Origin: Pseudomonas sp. ok272
Lineage (GTDB): Bacteria; Pseudomonadota; Gammaproteobacteria; Pseudomonadales; Pseudomonadaceae
Assembly (NCBI RefSeq): GCF_900109995.1
Contig: NZ_FOCB01000013.1
Span: 132,450-173,781 of the forward strand
Direction: 5' to 3'
Length of the DNA: 41,332 nt
Shown: one piece after another, positions 1 to 8,646 of the stretch
Position numbering within the stretch: position 1 is the stretch's first letter
How the letters are laid out: each line of letters begins with the position of its first letter
Position numbers and translations under genes: made by a program
The notes under the pieces: model-generated
What the model saw: the letters and a program-made list of their open reading frames with translations, nothing else
What the model was told of the DNA's origin: nothing
The model's database searches: none

Positions 1-125
1 GCGCCAGTCCCCAGAGGGACACCTTCGCTCAGCCTGCCGATGGGGCGGGTGGATCAAGAGCCAGATCAAAAGCCAGAGCCAGATCAAGAGCTGCAGGCGA
101 GCTACCGCTCGGCCTGTTGAGTGGT
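1..125. repeat. Partial copy of a long dispersed repeat
   Basis: These bases match 7461-7573 closely, including the shared core GGGGCGGGTGGATCAAGA, a run of short CAAGAGC/CCAGATCAA units and the tail CTCGGCCTGTTGAGTGGTG. The window edge cuts the left side. This copy has extra CAAGAGCCAGAT-type units compared with the 7.5-kb copy, so the internal short repeat varies in number. No convincing gene is present here. Similar sequences are scattered through Pseudomonas genomes and often give spurious ORF calls. Confidence 0.7.
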
Positions 126-304
126 GGGGCACCTTGTAGGGGGCAACTGATTCCGGACATGGCGTTAAGTCTTGAAACGGTTGGTTGAGGTGGGTTGAGC
201 GAGCGATACATATGTACCGCATTCAGGGGCATGCACTGGCAGATAGTCCGTGTACGTCTTGAGGAACAAGGCGCTCGGAATTTTTACTGATGCAAGGAGG
301 CTCC

Positions 305-514
305 ATGTCTAACTCTACAGAAATCGCCAACCAGGTGGCTGCGGTCATCGGCCAACCTTATTCGGACGCGCTGGCGGCACTGCTGGCAGAAAATACCGGT
401 CGCCCTGTGCGTCCGGCGGGTAAAGGCTATTACGGCACCACCGATCTGCGACCTGAGCGCATCAACCTGAACGTCAATGACGAGGGTTTGATTACCTCGT
501 ATAGCTTCGGTTGA
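305..514 (+). CDS. Small I78-type peptidase inhibitor family protein
   Basis: This is a 69-residue protein. The start is ATG 305, with a near-perfect Shine-Dalgarno AAGGAGG at 294-300; an upstream in-frame start at 290 has no ribosome site. The second half (RPVRPAGKGYYGTTDLRPERINLNVNDEG, here as RPVRP, then DLRPERINL, then NDEGLI) fits the I78 inhibitor pattern of an Arg-Pro patch followed by RPxRxNxxxDxxGxI. Known family members are small inhibitors of serine peptidases. No signal peptide or lipobox is visible, so this copy would be cytoplasmic, which is unusual because many I78 proteins are exported. It is a single gene closed by a strong terminator. The family call is from the motif only. 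Confidence 0.65.
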   Translation: MSNSTEIANQVAAVIGQPYSDALAALLAENTGRPVRPAGKGYYGTTDLRPERINLNVNDEGLITSYSFG

Positions 515-533
515 GTGTGGTTTCGAGCTGAAC

Positions 534-572
534 GAAAAAGCCCCGCCTTCGTGAGAAGTGCGGGGCTTTTTC
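534..572. terminator. Bidirectional intrinsic terminator
   Basis: The stem AAAAAGCCCCGC / GCGGGGCTTTTT has a 13-base loop, with A and T runs on opposite sides. It can stop the inhibitor gene on the plus strand and the convergent unknown gene on the minus strand. Confidence 0.85.
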
Positions 573-588
573 TTGGGCGCTGTTGTGG

Positions 589-1290
589 TTACTGCGCGGC
601 GATGCTGTACCCATCGAACGCGGTCTGCTGTTGCAGGGCGGTGACGATGGCCTTGCGGGTGGCGGGGTGTTCAGTGCCGTGGTTGTCGACAAAGACTTCG
701 CTTTCAAGTTCGGCTTCGTCGCCTTCTCCCACGAAGCTAAAGCCCAGGAACTCGAACGCCTCGCGGTCGGCGCTGGCCTTGACCCGTGGGTTGCGCAGCA
801 CCAGGTTCACCGAGGCGCCGTCCTTGCTGATGCTGAACACTTCAAGGTCTTTCTTCTTGGCCGCCTTGCTCTTGCCGCCGCTTGGGTTGCTGATGGCCTG
901 ATGGGTCTGGTTCAGCACCTTGAGAGCCAGGCCGTAGACCAGTTCCTGGAACGCCGGGTCGTCCTTGAAGCTGGACAGGATGCGGCTGATCGGGAACTTG
1001 CTGCTCAGGTCTTCGAGGGCCGCGATGTCGGCGGCTTCGGCGTCCTTGAGTTGCTTGAGCTGGCCCATCAAGTCGTAGGCCAGGTCGTCGTCGAAGCTGT
1101 CGTGGGCCTGGCGGATGGCGACGCGCAGTTCGCGGATCTGGTCGCTTTCTTTCGAGGTGTGGAAGGCGTCCAGCACCATCTCGCTGATGGTCTTGGCCTG
1201 CGGCACGTGTTGTGAAAGATTGATGGAGTGTTCGTATTCCGCTTTGGACGACAAGGTGACTACGGATTCAGCGGTGTTGGAATCTGACAT
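589..1290 (-). CDS. Hypothetical protein, acidic, cytoplasmic
   Basis: This is a 233-residue protein starting at MSDSNTAES; an in-frame extension to 1383 exists but looks non-coding. No known family is recognised. It has no signal peptide or membrane segment. The middle is helical and charged (DDDLAYDLMGQLKQLKDAEAADIAALEDL, seen around residues 65-95). A Lys-rich spot KSKAAKKKD near residue 145 joins it to a C-terminal part rich in Glu and Asp (GEGDEAELESEVFVD). The layout suggests two domains with a basic hinge. It is monocistronic, convergent with the inhibitor gene and shares its terminator. The ribosome site is weak (AAGAAAG about 15 bases upstream), so the start is the least certain part. 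Confidence 0.6.
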   Translation of the reverse strand: MSDSNTAESVVTLSSKAEYEHSINLSQHVPQAKTISEMVLDAFHTSKESDQIRELRVAIRQAHDSFDDDLAYDLMGQLKQLKDAEAADIAALEDLSSKFPISRILSSFKDDPAFQELVYGLALKVLNQTHQAISNPSGGKSKAAKKKDLEVFSISKDGASVNLVLRNPRVKASADREAFEFLGFSFVGEGDEAELESEVFVDNHGTEHPATRKAIVTALQQQTAFDGYSIAAQ

Positions 1291-1446
1291 TGAAATTTCA
1301 CTACTTTCTTGAACGGGTTGAGACGAGAACCGCATCGGCGTTTTCGGGGCGCCTAATCTATTGGACGGCTGCGCCATTGTCACCCACCAATGGACGACCT
1401 GCCGGGTGCACCGAGCGATAAGACCTCGTATTCAGCGATTGATTGC

Positions 1447-1481
1447 ATAAAAAAACCCTGCCTTCGAATCGAAGGCAGGGC
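1447..1481 (-). terminator. Intrinsic terminator after the nitronate monooxygenase gene
   Basis: Read on the minus strand, CCCTGCCTTCGATTCGAAGGCAGGG forms a near-perfect hairpin followed by seven T residues. It lies about 40 bases past the stop codon of the monooxygenase gene. Confidence 0.9.
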
Positions 1482-1519
1482 AAAGGAGTGCCGGCGATCG
1501 CGTCGGCACTTTCGCGCAT

Positions 1520-2584
1520 TCAGTTCATTTCGTTGACCAGGGTTTGCACCAACTCGCGGGCACTCATGGCCCGGGCCAGCGGGGCGCCCTGGCCAGCCCA
1601 CTGCACGGCGAAGTCGTGGTTGCCTTTGGCGCTGGCCGCCGCCTGCAAGGCCTTGGTGGCATCGTAGGTCAGCGGATACGCCGGGTTGAGCGGGGCGCCC
1701 GCGTCCAGGTCGGTGATCAGGCGGTTGACCAGGCCCCGCGCCGGGCGTCCGGAAATCGCGCTGCTGATGCGGGTATGGCCCGCATCCGGGCCTTGCAGGT
1801 TGGCGCGGTACTGCGCGTTGGCGGACGATTCCGGGCACAGGATAAACGCGGTACCCAGTTGTGCACCCTGGGCGCCGAGGGTGAGCATGGCGCGGATGGA
1901 CTGACCGTCCATGATCCCGCCGGCGGCAATGATCGGGATCGACCGTTGCTGGCTCAGTGTCCTGACCAGGGCCAGGGTGCCGGTCATTTCGTCCTGCTGC
2001 GGCTCGAAGACCCCGCGATGGCCGCCGGCCTCGACGCCTTGGGCGACGATCGCGTCCAGGCCCGCCGCTTCGATCAGTCGGGCTTCGCGCGCGTCGGTCG
2101 CGGTGGCCAGCAGCACGATACCGGCCGCTTTCAGGGCGTCGATCCAGGCCGGTTTGGGCAGGCCAAAGTGAAAGCTGACCACGGCCGGGCGTTCCTGCAA
2201 CAGCATGTCGAGCATGGCCGGGTCATCGAGGAAGCTGACGTAGATTTCCCTCAGTGTGTTTGGGACGGGCGCCTCGAACTCGGCGAACAGCGGCTGCATG
2301 TGCTGGAGCCAGGCGGCTTGCACGGCCGGGTCCGGCTCGGGCTTGCGATGGCAGAACAGGTTGACGTTGAACGGCTTGCCGGTCAGCGCGCGGGTCTGGG
2401 CAATCATCGCCCGGGCCTGCTCGGCATTGCAGGCACCCAGGCCGATGGAACCCAGGGCGCCGGCGTTCGACACCGCTGCCGCCAGGGCCGGGGTGGACAC
2501 GCCGACCATGGGCGCCTGGATGATCGGGTGCTGGACGCCCAGTTGCTGGGCCAGGGTCAGGTGGTGGGTGGCGCGCAGATCCAT
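1520..2584 (-). CDS. Nitronate monooxygenase (2-nitropropane dioxygenase family)
   Basis: This is a 354-residue FMN enzyme of the NMO family. Such enzymes oxidise alkyl nitronates (for example propionate 3-nitronate) to aldehydes or ketones with release of nitrite. It shows the N-terminal HPIIQAPM motif, the strand IVAQGVEAGGHRG with the family's glycine-rich phosphate-binding turn, and IIAAGGIMDG further on, followed by GAQLGTAF. The length is normal for the family. ATG 2584 is preceded by GGGA at a suitable distance; ATG 2611 is a possible alternative but lacks a ribosome site. It lies 38 bases downstream of the FAD/NAD(P)-binding protein gene on the same strand, so the two probably form an operon. 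Detoxification of nitronates is the likely role; the physiological substrate is not known. Confidence 0.88.
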   Translation of the reverse strand: MDLRATHHLTLAQQLGVQHPIIQAPMVGVSTPALAAAVSNAGALGSIGLGACNAEQARAMIAQTRALTGKPFNVNLFCHRKPEPDPAVQAAWLQHMQPLFAEFEAPVPNTLREIYVSFLDDPAMLDMLLQERPAVVSFHFGLPKPAWIDALKAAGIVLLATATDAREARLIEAAGLDAIVAQGVEAGGHRGVFEPQQDEMTGTLALVRTLSQQRSIPIIAAGGIMDGQSIRAMLTLGAQGAQLGTAFILCPESSANAQYRANLQGPDAGHTRISSAISGRPARGLVNRLITDLDAGAPLNPAYPLTYDATKALQAAASAKGNHDFAVQWAGQGAPLARAMSARELVQTLVNEMN

Positions 2585-2622
2585 ATCAGTGATTCCCGTT
2601 TTGCGGTTCATGGGTTCGGCGG

Positions 2623-4572
2623 TCAACGTGCCGGCTCCCAGGCCAGGGTGGTTGCCCATTCGCCGGTCGGCCGTGGCGCGGCGGGTCTGGCGCTGGCGTT
2701 GATGGTCGGCTGTGGCGTATTGAGCAGGCGGAACAACTCGCCCACGCTGCGGCCGGCATCCACCAGTGCGGTGGAGTTCACGAACGGGCGCGGGACGATG
2801 TAGGTGTAGAACTTGGCACCTTCGCACACGGTGCCCAAGGCCCAGGCATTGTGCAGTGGCTGGCCGTGGAGCGGAACCACGCGCAGGCCCTGGTCGACAT
2901 CAATGCCGCTGATTTCCACGCCCTGGTTGGTGAACGGACGCACCAGGCCTCGCTCCAGCAGGCGATACAGCAGCGGTGATTTGTCCTGGCTGGGCGCGGA
3001 CTTGGGCACCCGGGCGCGGATCAACACGTCGGCGCGGAACTCGCGTTCGGGCAGGCGCGTGCTCTTGATGACGAACGAGTACGAACGGTTGTCCAGGTGT
3101 GCCCGGGCGCCGGGGCCCAGGCTGGCCATCAGGTAGCCCGCGCGCATCAGGGCGAGCATTTCTTCGGTGCGTTGCAGGGGCGGGCCCACGGCCAGGCGAT
3201 TCATCACCGGGATGAACTCGTCCATGAAGCGCTGGTGCGACGCCGCCGAGAGGGCACCGAAATCGACGACGCGGCGCAGGTTGTCGCGGATGTCGCGCAG
3301 CACGTCGCAGGCGGCCTTGATCGGGCTTTCGCAATTGCCCGCCCGCGCCTCGGCCAGGTCGTGTTCCAGGTACTGGGTCAGCCACTGGTGGAAGTGGTCT
3401 TTGCTGGCCAGGGCATTGCGGCTGATCGGCTGGGCCAGCGCGTCCCAACTGAACGGCGGGATCTGCGGGCAGCATTGGCGCAGGACGTTTTCCGCTGCCG
3501 GCTCGTCGAGGGGCAGCAGCGAGCTGTCGAGCAGCTCGGCAAAGGAACTGCCATGCAGCCGCGTGGCGTGGGACAGGTAGTAGGCGTGGGCCATGTCGCG
3601 CAGGATCAGCGGCAAGATGTCGGCGTGGAAGTCCAGCTCACCGCGCTTGCGCGTCTGCTTCCACTGCTCGATTCGCTCAGCGGTGAGGAAGCGTGCCTGG
3701 TATTGCCCCGACACCCCTTTCTGGTTCACCGCCCTGGCGCAGAAGGGCAGGCCGCTACGGGAATACAGCGCCAGGGTCGGCTCGCGCCCCGACGGCAGAT
3801 AGTTGAGCGCGCCGCTGATCTCGTCACGCTCGAAGCGTCCGCCGCGACCGGTGGTCAGGGCGGTGATGGCGTCGATGGCGGTCAGGCCCATGCCTTCGAT
3901 GGCCACACAGGCGTCGGGGCCGATCTCGGCCAGTTGGCGATGGATCGGCAACGGGCCGGTGGTCACATAGCGCAGGTTGGTGTTGTTGAAGCTGTGGGTG
4001 GCGACAAACGCCTGGCGGTCGATGTCCAGGGTATCGGGATGATTGTCCGAGTGGCCGGTGGTCAGGAACAGGTAGTCGGCATCGATGTGCTCGCCCTGGG
4101 CGGTCCTGATGGCAAACGACTGGTCCGGGTACTGCTCGATATCGACGGCGGTGCTGGTGTGCAGGTGCACCTGGCAGTGTTGTTCCAGGCGCGCGATGAG
4201 GAACGTGTAGACCCAGTTCAAGTACTCGCCGAAGGCGCGGCGTGGCAGATAAGTGTTGGGACCCAGCGGCAAGGGGTGTTTCCAGTTGCCGATGGCCCAC
4301 TCGTACAGGCTCGGCCCGTCCAGCAGGGGGCCGGCATCGACCACGGTGTCGTCCATGAACAGGGTGATCTGTGAGGCGACGGTGTTCAGTTGCAGGTAAT
4401 CGGGCTGGGCGGCGTGGTGAATGCCTTCGCCCGGAACTCCTGGGTCGACGATGTGGACGGTCATGCGTTGTGTCGTCTTGCGGTCGCAAGCGTAGGCGGT
4501 GATGCGTTCGAGCACATTCAGGCCTCGCGGCCCCATGCCGATAATCGCAATCGCTGGCGTGGCGGGTTGCAT
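2623..4572 (-). CDS. FAD/NAD(P)-binding protein (large flavoprotein oxidoreductase-like)
   Basis: This is a 649-residue protein opening with a Rossmann dinucleotide-binding motif, IAIIGMGPRGLNVLERI, at residues 8-24, followed by VHIVDPG. This matches the FAD-NAD(P)-binding family of the NAD_binding_9 type. These proteins resemble N-hydroxylating and Baeyer-Villiger-type flavoenzymes but few have known reactions. A second nucleotide-binding region is seen near ACVAIEGMGLTAIDAI (about residue 225). There is no signal peptide, so it is cytoplasmic. GGGAG sits 8 bases before the ATG. The gene leads a two-gene unit with the nitronate monooxygenase and is divergent from a LysR gene, so control by that regulator is likely. 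The linkage suggests work on an N-oxidised compound, which is an inference. Confidence 0.75.
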   Translation of the reverse strand: MQPATPAIAIIGMGPRGLNVLERITAYACDRKTTQRMTVHIVDPGVPGEGIHHAAQPDYLQLNTVASQITLFMDDTVVDAGPLLDGPSLYEWAIGNWKHPLPLGPNTYLPRRAFGEYLNWVYTFLIARLEQHCQVHLHTSTAVDIEQYPDQSFAIRTAQGEHIDADYLFLTTGHSDNHPDTLDIDRQAFVATHSFNNTNLRYVTTGPLPIHRQLAEIGPDACVAIEGMGLTAIDAITALTTGRGGRFERDEISGALNYLPSGREPTLALYSRSGLPFCARAVNQKGVSGQYQARFLTAERIEQWKQTRKRGELDFHADILPLILRDMAHAYYLSHATRLHGSSFAELLDSSLLPLDEPAAENVLRQCCPQIPPFSWDALAQPISRNALASKDHFHQWLTQYLEHDLAEARAGNCESPIKAACDVLRDIRDNLRRVVDFGALSAASHQRFMDEFIPVMNRLAVGPPLQRTEEMLALMRAGYLMASLGPGARAHLDNRSYSFVIKSTRLPEREFRADVLIRARVPKSAPSQDKSPLLYRLLERGLVRPFTNQGVEISGIDVDQGLRVVPLHGQPLHNAWALGTVCEGAKFYTYIVPRPFVNSTALVDAGRSVGELFRLLNTPQPTINASARPAAPRPTGEWATTLAWEPAR

Positions 4573-4779
4573 CAGCCCAACTCCCTAAAAAAGTGAACGA
4601 GACGCGGACCCGGCAGGGGACTTGGCCTCGTGCTGATTCGGACGCCGTTCTGTGCAGCGCCTCCCTCGTGTGCGTGTGTATCCGGCGAGGATACGCAGGG
4701 CGAAAATAGCTTTGCCAACGATTATCCGAGATACTCGCGATCACTTTTCGAGATGTATCCAGCCAGGGACGCACGCGCC

Positions 4780-5691
4780 ATGCAGCTCAAATCACTTCGT
4801 ATCTTCTTGGCAGTCGCCGAAACCGGTAGCTTCGTGGCGGCGGCCGAACGCCTGCACACCGTGCAATCGAATGTCACCGCGCACATCAAAAAGCTGGAGC
4901 TGGAGTTGGGCGCCCAACTGATCGATCGTGGTGCTCGTGCACGCCTGACCTCGGCGGGTCATGCCTTGAGCCTGTACGCGGACAAGATCCTGCGGGGGCA
5001 TGACGAGGCGCTGGCGTTTTTTCGTGGCAGCCAGTCCCTCAGTGGCCAACTGCGCATCGGCGCCATGGAAACCACCACCGCGTTTCGCCTGCCGGGGGTT
5101 CTGGCCAGCTTCCACGGCGAGCACCCACAGGTCGACATCAAGCTCACCACCGGTCCCACGGCGGACTTGGTGCGGGGCCTGGTGGAAGGGCAGTTCGATT
5201 GCGTGTTCGTCGCCGGCAAGGTCGATCAGAAACGATTCCACATGTACAAGGCGTTCACCGAGGAACTGGTGCTGATTTCGTCCAAGCCCCTGGAACGCAT
5301 GCCGCCCAAGGAAACGCTGCTCACTGCCACGTTCCTGGCCTTCCGCCAGGGGTGCAGCTATCGCCACAGCATCGAGTTGCTGTTGGCCGCCTGCGGGGTG
5401 TCGGCGGTGCGCATCATCGATTTCGGTACCCTGGACGCGATGCTTGGTTGCGTGGCGGCGGGCATGGGCTATGCGGTGTTGCCCAAGTCCACCGTCGAGG
5501 CCCAGCGTTCGCGCTTCAACATCTACAGCCTCGACCTGCCGGAGCGCTACGCCATCGTCGACACCTACTTCGCTGCCGCCCAGCCCACCACCTGGACCCC
5601 GGCCATGACCTCCTTCTCCCGGACCTTGCGCGATGCGCTGGAGGCGGATGAGGTGGACGATGAAGGGCCGGCGTTGCTGGCGATTGCTTGA
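4780..5691 (+). CDS. LysR-type transcriptional regulator
   Basis: This is a 303-residue LTTR. The N-terminal winged helix (MQLKSLRIFLAVAETGSF, VQSNVTAHIKKLE, about residues 1-60) is typical, followed by a substrate-binding domain that starts near LRIGAMETTTAFRLP. ATG 4780 is chosen because it begins the standard LTTR N terminus and has AGGGAC upstream; the open frame extends back to 4630 but that part does not look like protein. It is divergent from the flavoprotein/nitronate monooxygenase operon across about 207 bases, the usual arrangement of an LTTR and its target. The downstream membrane protein gene may also be a target. The inducer is unknown. Confidence 0.88.
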   Translation: MQLKSLRIFLAVAETGSFVAAAERLHTVQSNVTAHIKKLELELGAQLIDRGARARLTSAGHALSLYADKILRGHDEALAFFRGSQSLSGQLRIGAMETTTAFRLPGVLASFHGEHPQVDIKLTTGPTADLVRGLVEGQFDCVFVAGKVDQKRFHMYKAFTEELVLISSKPLERMPPKETLLTATFLAFRQGCSYRHSIELLLAACGVSAVRIIDFGTLDAMLGCVAAGMGYAVLPKSTVEAQRSRFNIYSLDLPERYAIVDTYFAAAQPTTWTPAMTSFSRTLRDALEADEVDDEGPALLAIA

Positions 5692-5834
5692 GGTCGGGGC
5701 AGGCTCGCTCACCACAGGTGTTTCTTCGATAGCGGCATGCCCTTGAGTGAACCGTATTGGTTCCCACAAGGGGCTGTGCTGGGTATCCGGTTGTGTGTAT
5801 GTTTCCGGGCGGCCGCTTAACTCAGGAATCAGCC

Positions 5835-7184
5835 ATGCCCAAGGACACCCTTTCTCTTTCTGTCACCGCGCCCAAGGGGTTGGCTCGCCCGGCCTGGGTG
5901 GCGTTGATCGCCACGTTGCTGGCGGCCTGGCTGATCGCCAAGGCGTTGCTGATGCCCCAGGGCGGCTGGTCGGACGCGATCACCTTCGGCCTGATCGTGG
6001 CCGGGCTGGTGCTGACCTGGCGCGTCTGGCTGGGCAAGACCTCCGCCCGCCTGGGGTTGGGGCTGGTGGCGATGGTCGCGGTGCTGGCGCTGCTGACGGC
6101 GCTGCCCTTCAACCCGGTGAAGGGCGCCGGTTCCTTTGAAGGGGTGATCCTGCTGTTGCTGGGCATTGGCCAATTGCGTGCCTACCTGGACCGGCAAAAC
6201 ATCAAGGCGCAGATCGAGCGGGCGCTCAGTCATCCCTGGGTACGCCGCAGTGCGTGGCCGATCTTTATGCTCTACAGCGCCCTGGCGTTTTTCTTGAGCC
6301 TGGCCACCGTGCCCATCGTCGGCTCGCTGACCCGCAGCACGCGCCTCAATCATCTGTACCACCTGCGCCTGGCCATGCGCGCGGTGTGCGCGACCATGTT
6401 CATTGCCCCGACCACGGCGGGCGCGGCGGCGGTGAGTGCGATGTTCCCGGGGCTCGGTTGGTCCCAGGCGCTGCTGGCCGGGTTGCCGCTGGCGCTGATG
6501 TGCCTGTTGCTGACGCGCAGCGAAAAGGAGCCGGCGCTGGCACCGATGCCATTGGAGCAGGACGGTGCGGGCCACGGGTTGCTGCTGCCGCTGGTGATTT
6601 TCATTGGGGTGATTGTGGGCGGCAAGTTGCTGTTGGGGTTGGCGACGGTGACGACGGTGGCGCTGGCGGTGTCGATCACCGGGGGTGTGTCGTTGCTGGT
6701 CAATTACGGCATCGGGCAACTGGCGACGGTAATTGGCGAGGGGTTTGAGCGTTCCAGTGCCGAGATTTTGTTGTTCATCGCTTGCGGCACGTTGCAGGTG
6801 GCGCTGGCGGCCCCGCAAACGGTGCAGGTGTTGGGTGGGTTGGACGGGGCGGGGGTGGCGCTGTTGAGTGCGGCGCCGTTGCAGTTGCTGGTGATTCTTG
6901 GGCTGTTGCCGCTGCTGACGGTGGTCGGGGTTCATCCGATGATTTTGTTTGCGGCGGCGTTCCCGGTGTTGCATCCGCTCACGCCGTTGCCGGTGGCGTT
7001 GGAGTATCAGGCGTGGATGGCGATGTTTGTGATTTCGCAGTTGATTTCGCCGGTGTCGATCAGTGCGGTGACGGCGGCGGCGTCGGTGCATGAGTCGCCC
7101 TGGCGGGTGAGTATTCAAAGCCATGGGGGGTTTGCGTTGGCGTTTGCGGTGGGTGGGGTTGGGTATCTGTGGGCGATGGCCTGA
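5835..7184 (+). CDS. Polytopic inner-membrane protein, probable transporter
   Basis: This is a 449-residue, very hydrophobic protein with roughly 11-13 predicted membrane segments spread over the whole length. Clear ones are VALIATLLAAWLIAKALL, GLIVAGLVLTW and LLVILGLLPLLTVVGV. The centre has a conserved-looking loop, TVPIVGSLTRSTRLNHLYHLRLAMRA. No ATP-binding site or substrate motif is visible. The general build, with long hydrophobic halves and a central cytoplasmic stretch, recalls ion-transporter superfamily carriers (DctM- or NhaD-like), but no family can be named securely. ATG 5835 has AGGAATC upstream. It follows the LysR gene on the same strand, separated by 143 bases. Transport of a compound related to the neighbouring flavoenzymes is possible, but only context suggests this. 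Confidence 0.6.
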   Translation: MPKDTLSLSVTAPKGLARPAWVALIATLLAAWLIAKALLMPQGGWSDAITFGLIVAGLVLTWRVWLGKTSARLGLGLVAMVAVLALLTALPFNPVKGAGSFEGVILLLLGIGQLRAYLDRQNIKAQIERALSHPWVRRSAWPIFMLYSALAFFLSLATVPIVGSLTRSTRLNHLYHLRLAMRAVCATMFIAPTTAGAAAVSAMFPGLGWSQALLAGLPLALMCLLLTRSEKEPALAPMPLEQDGAGHGLLLPLVIFIGVIVGGKLLLGLATVTTVALAVSITGGVSLLVNYGIGQLATVIGEGFERSSAEILLFIACGTLQVALAAPQTVQVLGGLDGAGVALLSAAPLQLLVILGLLPLLTVVGVHPMILFAAAFPVLHPLTPLPVALEYQAWMAMFVISQLISPVSISAVTAAASVHESPWRVSIQSHGGFALAFAVGGVGYLWAMA

Positions 7185-7239
7185 TTTTTCCTGGTGTGTG
7201 GCTCCTGTGGGGCTCCTGTGGGAGCGAGCCTGAACTGGT

Positions 7240-7575
7240 CAAGTAATTCCGGACACCGGTAACGGCTGCTTATGGTTTCGCCCTTACGGCGAGTCCCTTT
7301 TGGCAAACGCCCCAAAAGGAACCAAAAGGTCTCGCCCCGGCGTTCGGCCCCTCGCTAAGGCTCGGGGTACCTTCGCTACGGTATCCCTCTGGGGGCATCG
7401 CCTCCGGTTTGCTTCGCTGCACCTCCATGCGATGAGTTCGACTGCGTCGAACGGCGCGGCGCGCCAGTCCCCAGAGGCACACCTGCGCTCAGCCTGCCGA
7501 AGGGGCGGGTGGATCAAGATCAAAAGCCAGATCAAGAGCTGCAGGCGAGCTACCGCTCGGCCTGTTGAGTGGTGA
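7240..7575. repeat. Long dispersed repeat with spurious short ORFs
   Basis: This non-coding stretch carries several inverted pairs, such as CCCCTCGCTAAGGCTCGGGG, TACCTTCGCTACGGTA and GAGTTCGACTGCGTCGAACG. Its right half repeats bases 1-125 of the window. The left edge carries AAGTAATTCCGGACACCGG, and a related ATTCCGGACAT is found at 150-160 on the other side of the first copy. The arrangement looks like a structured mobile or RNA-like repeat, not a gene. Confidence 0.6.
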
Positions 7576-7599
7576 AGGGCAGAACGGCGGGAGTCTGGT

Positions 7600-7760
7600 G
7601 GGAGCGAGCTTGTCGCACCGTCGCGAAGGCGACCTGGTTCTTGTGGATGTAATCCAATCCAAACTGTGGGAGCGGGCTTGCTCGCGAAGGCGGCCTGACA
7701 GCCGACCTGTTTTTTCAGGTGTACCCAGCCCCACTGTCGCGAAAGCGGCGTGGCCATCAC
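7600..7760. repeat. Cluster of REP-type palindromic units
   Basis: Three degenerate REP units lie in a row: GTGGGAGCGAGCTTGTCGC, GTGGGAGCGGGCTTGCTCGCG and CACTGTCGCGAAAGCGGC. They are separated by spacers with GGCCTGACAGCCGACCTG. The same spacer wording returns at 27705-27740, so this is a compound repeat copied at least twice in the window. It is not a CRISPR: the units are imperfect and unevenly spaced. Confidence 0.75.
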
Positions 7761-7763
7761 CCA

Positions 7764-7800
7764 CAAAAAAAGGCGACGTCCTCTCGGGCGTCGCCTTTTG
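7764..7800 (-). terminator. Intrinsic terminator of the ABC importer operon
   Basis: On the minus strand AAGGCGACGCCCGAGAGGACGTCGCCTT forms an 8- to 9-base-pair GC-rich stem followed by seven T residues. It sits just past the last permease gene. Confidence 0.9.
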
Positions 7801-7811
7801 GTTTCTGGGGG

Positions 7812-8639
7812 TTAAGGGTGCATCAATCGTTGCGCCCGTTTGTCCAGCAGGTGTTGCACCACCAATCGGCCGATCAGGACCAGCAGTGTCAGTGAGATCA
7901 GCAGCACCGAGATGGCGGCGACGCTTGGGTCGACGTTGTCGCGCAGGCCGCTCCAGATGCGTTTGGGCAGGGTGTCGACGTTGACGCTGGTGATGAACAG
8001 GGTCACGGCGACTTCTTCCCATGACAGGGCAAAGCCCAGCAAGGCGGTGGAGGCCAGGCCCAGTTTGAGGTTGGGCAGGATCACCATGAAGGTGGTTTGC
8101 ATCAGGCTGGCGCCGAGGTTGCGTGAGGCCAGTTCGATGCGCCGGTCGATTTGGCTGAGGGCGACCAGCATGGTCACCACGCCGTAGGGCACGACCATGA
8201 TCACGTGGGCGATGATCACGCCGGTCAAGGTGTCGTAGCCCATGCCGGGGGCGAGGCGTCCGAGCTTGGTTTCCATGAAGTACAGCACCAGCGCCGAGAT
8301 CACCGGCGGGATGGCCATGGGCAGCAGCACCAGGCCGATCAGGGCGGTGGCCAGTTTTGAGCGCATGTACCAGATGCCCAGGCTGAAGCTGGCCGCCAGC
8401 AGGGTGGCGATGATGCTGGTGGCGAAGGCGATGACCAGGCTCTGGCTGATGGCATGGAACCAGTCCGGGTTGCTCACCAGGGCCTCGTAGTGACGCAGCG
8501 ACCAGTTGCCCTCGGGCATCGACAGGAAGCGTTTGCTGGTGAACGACACCGGGATGACGGTCAGCAGCGGGAACAGCATAAAGGCCATGGCGACCACGGC
8601 CAGCAGGCGCGTGCTCAGGCTTGTGCGATGGGTATTCAT
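7812..8639 (-). CDS. ABC transporter permease, PotC-like
   Basis: This is a 275-residue inner-membrane permease of the spermidine/putrescine type with about six membrane segments, beginning TRLLAVVAMAFMLFPLLTVIPVSF. The cytoplasmic EAA loop is seen as ELASRNLGASLMQTTFMVILP, where it contacts the ATPase. It is last in a minus-strand operon of ATPase, binding protein, permease and permease. Its start is 8 bases after the stop of the first permease, consistent with coupled translation. Substrates of this family include polyamines, but also other cationic or amino-containing molecules, so the name marks family only. Confidence 0.9.
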   Translation of the reverse strand: MNTHRTSLSTRLLAVVAMAFMLFPLLTVIPVSFTSKRFLSMPEGNWSLRHYEALVSNPDWFHAISQSLVIAFATSIIATLLAASFSLGIWYMRSKLATALIGLVLLPMAIPPVISALVLYFMETKLGRLAPGMGYDTLTGVIIAHVIMVVPYGVVTMLVALSQIDRRIELASRNLGASLMQTTFMVILPNLKLGLASTALLGFALSWEEVAVTLFITSVNVDTLPKRIWSGLRDNVDPSVAAISVLLISLTLLVLIGRLVVQHLLDKRAQRLMHP

Positions 8640-8646
8640 AGTTATC

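Noticed and set aside
7600..7760. Repeated GTGGGAGCG...CGAA units that might suggest a CRISPR array
   Set aside because: Units are imperfect, palindromic and unevenly spaced; they are REP-type repeats and there are no cas genes.
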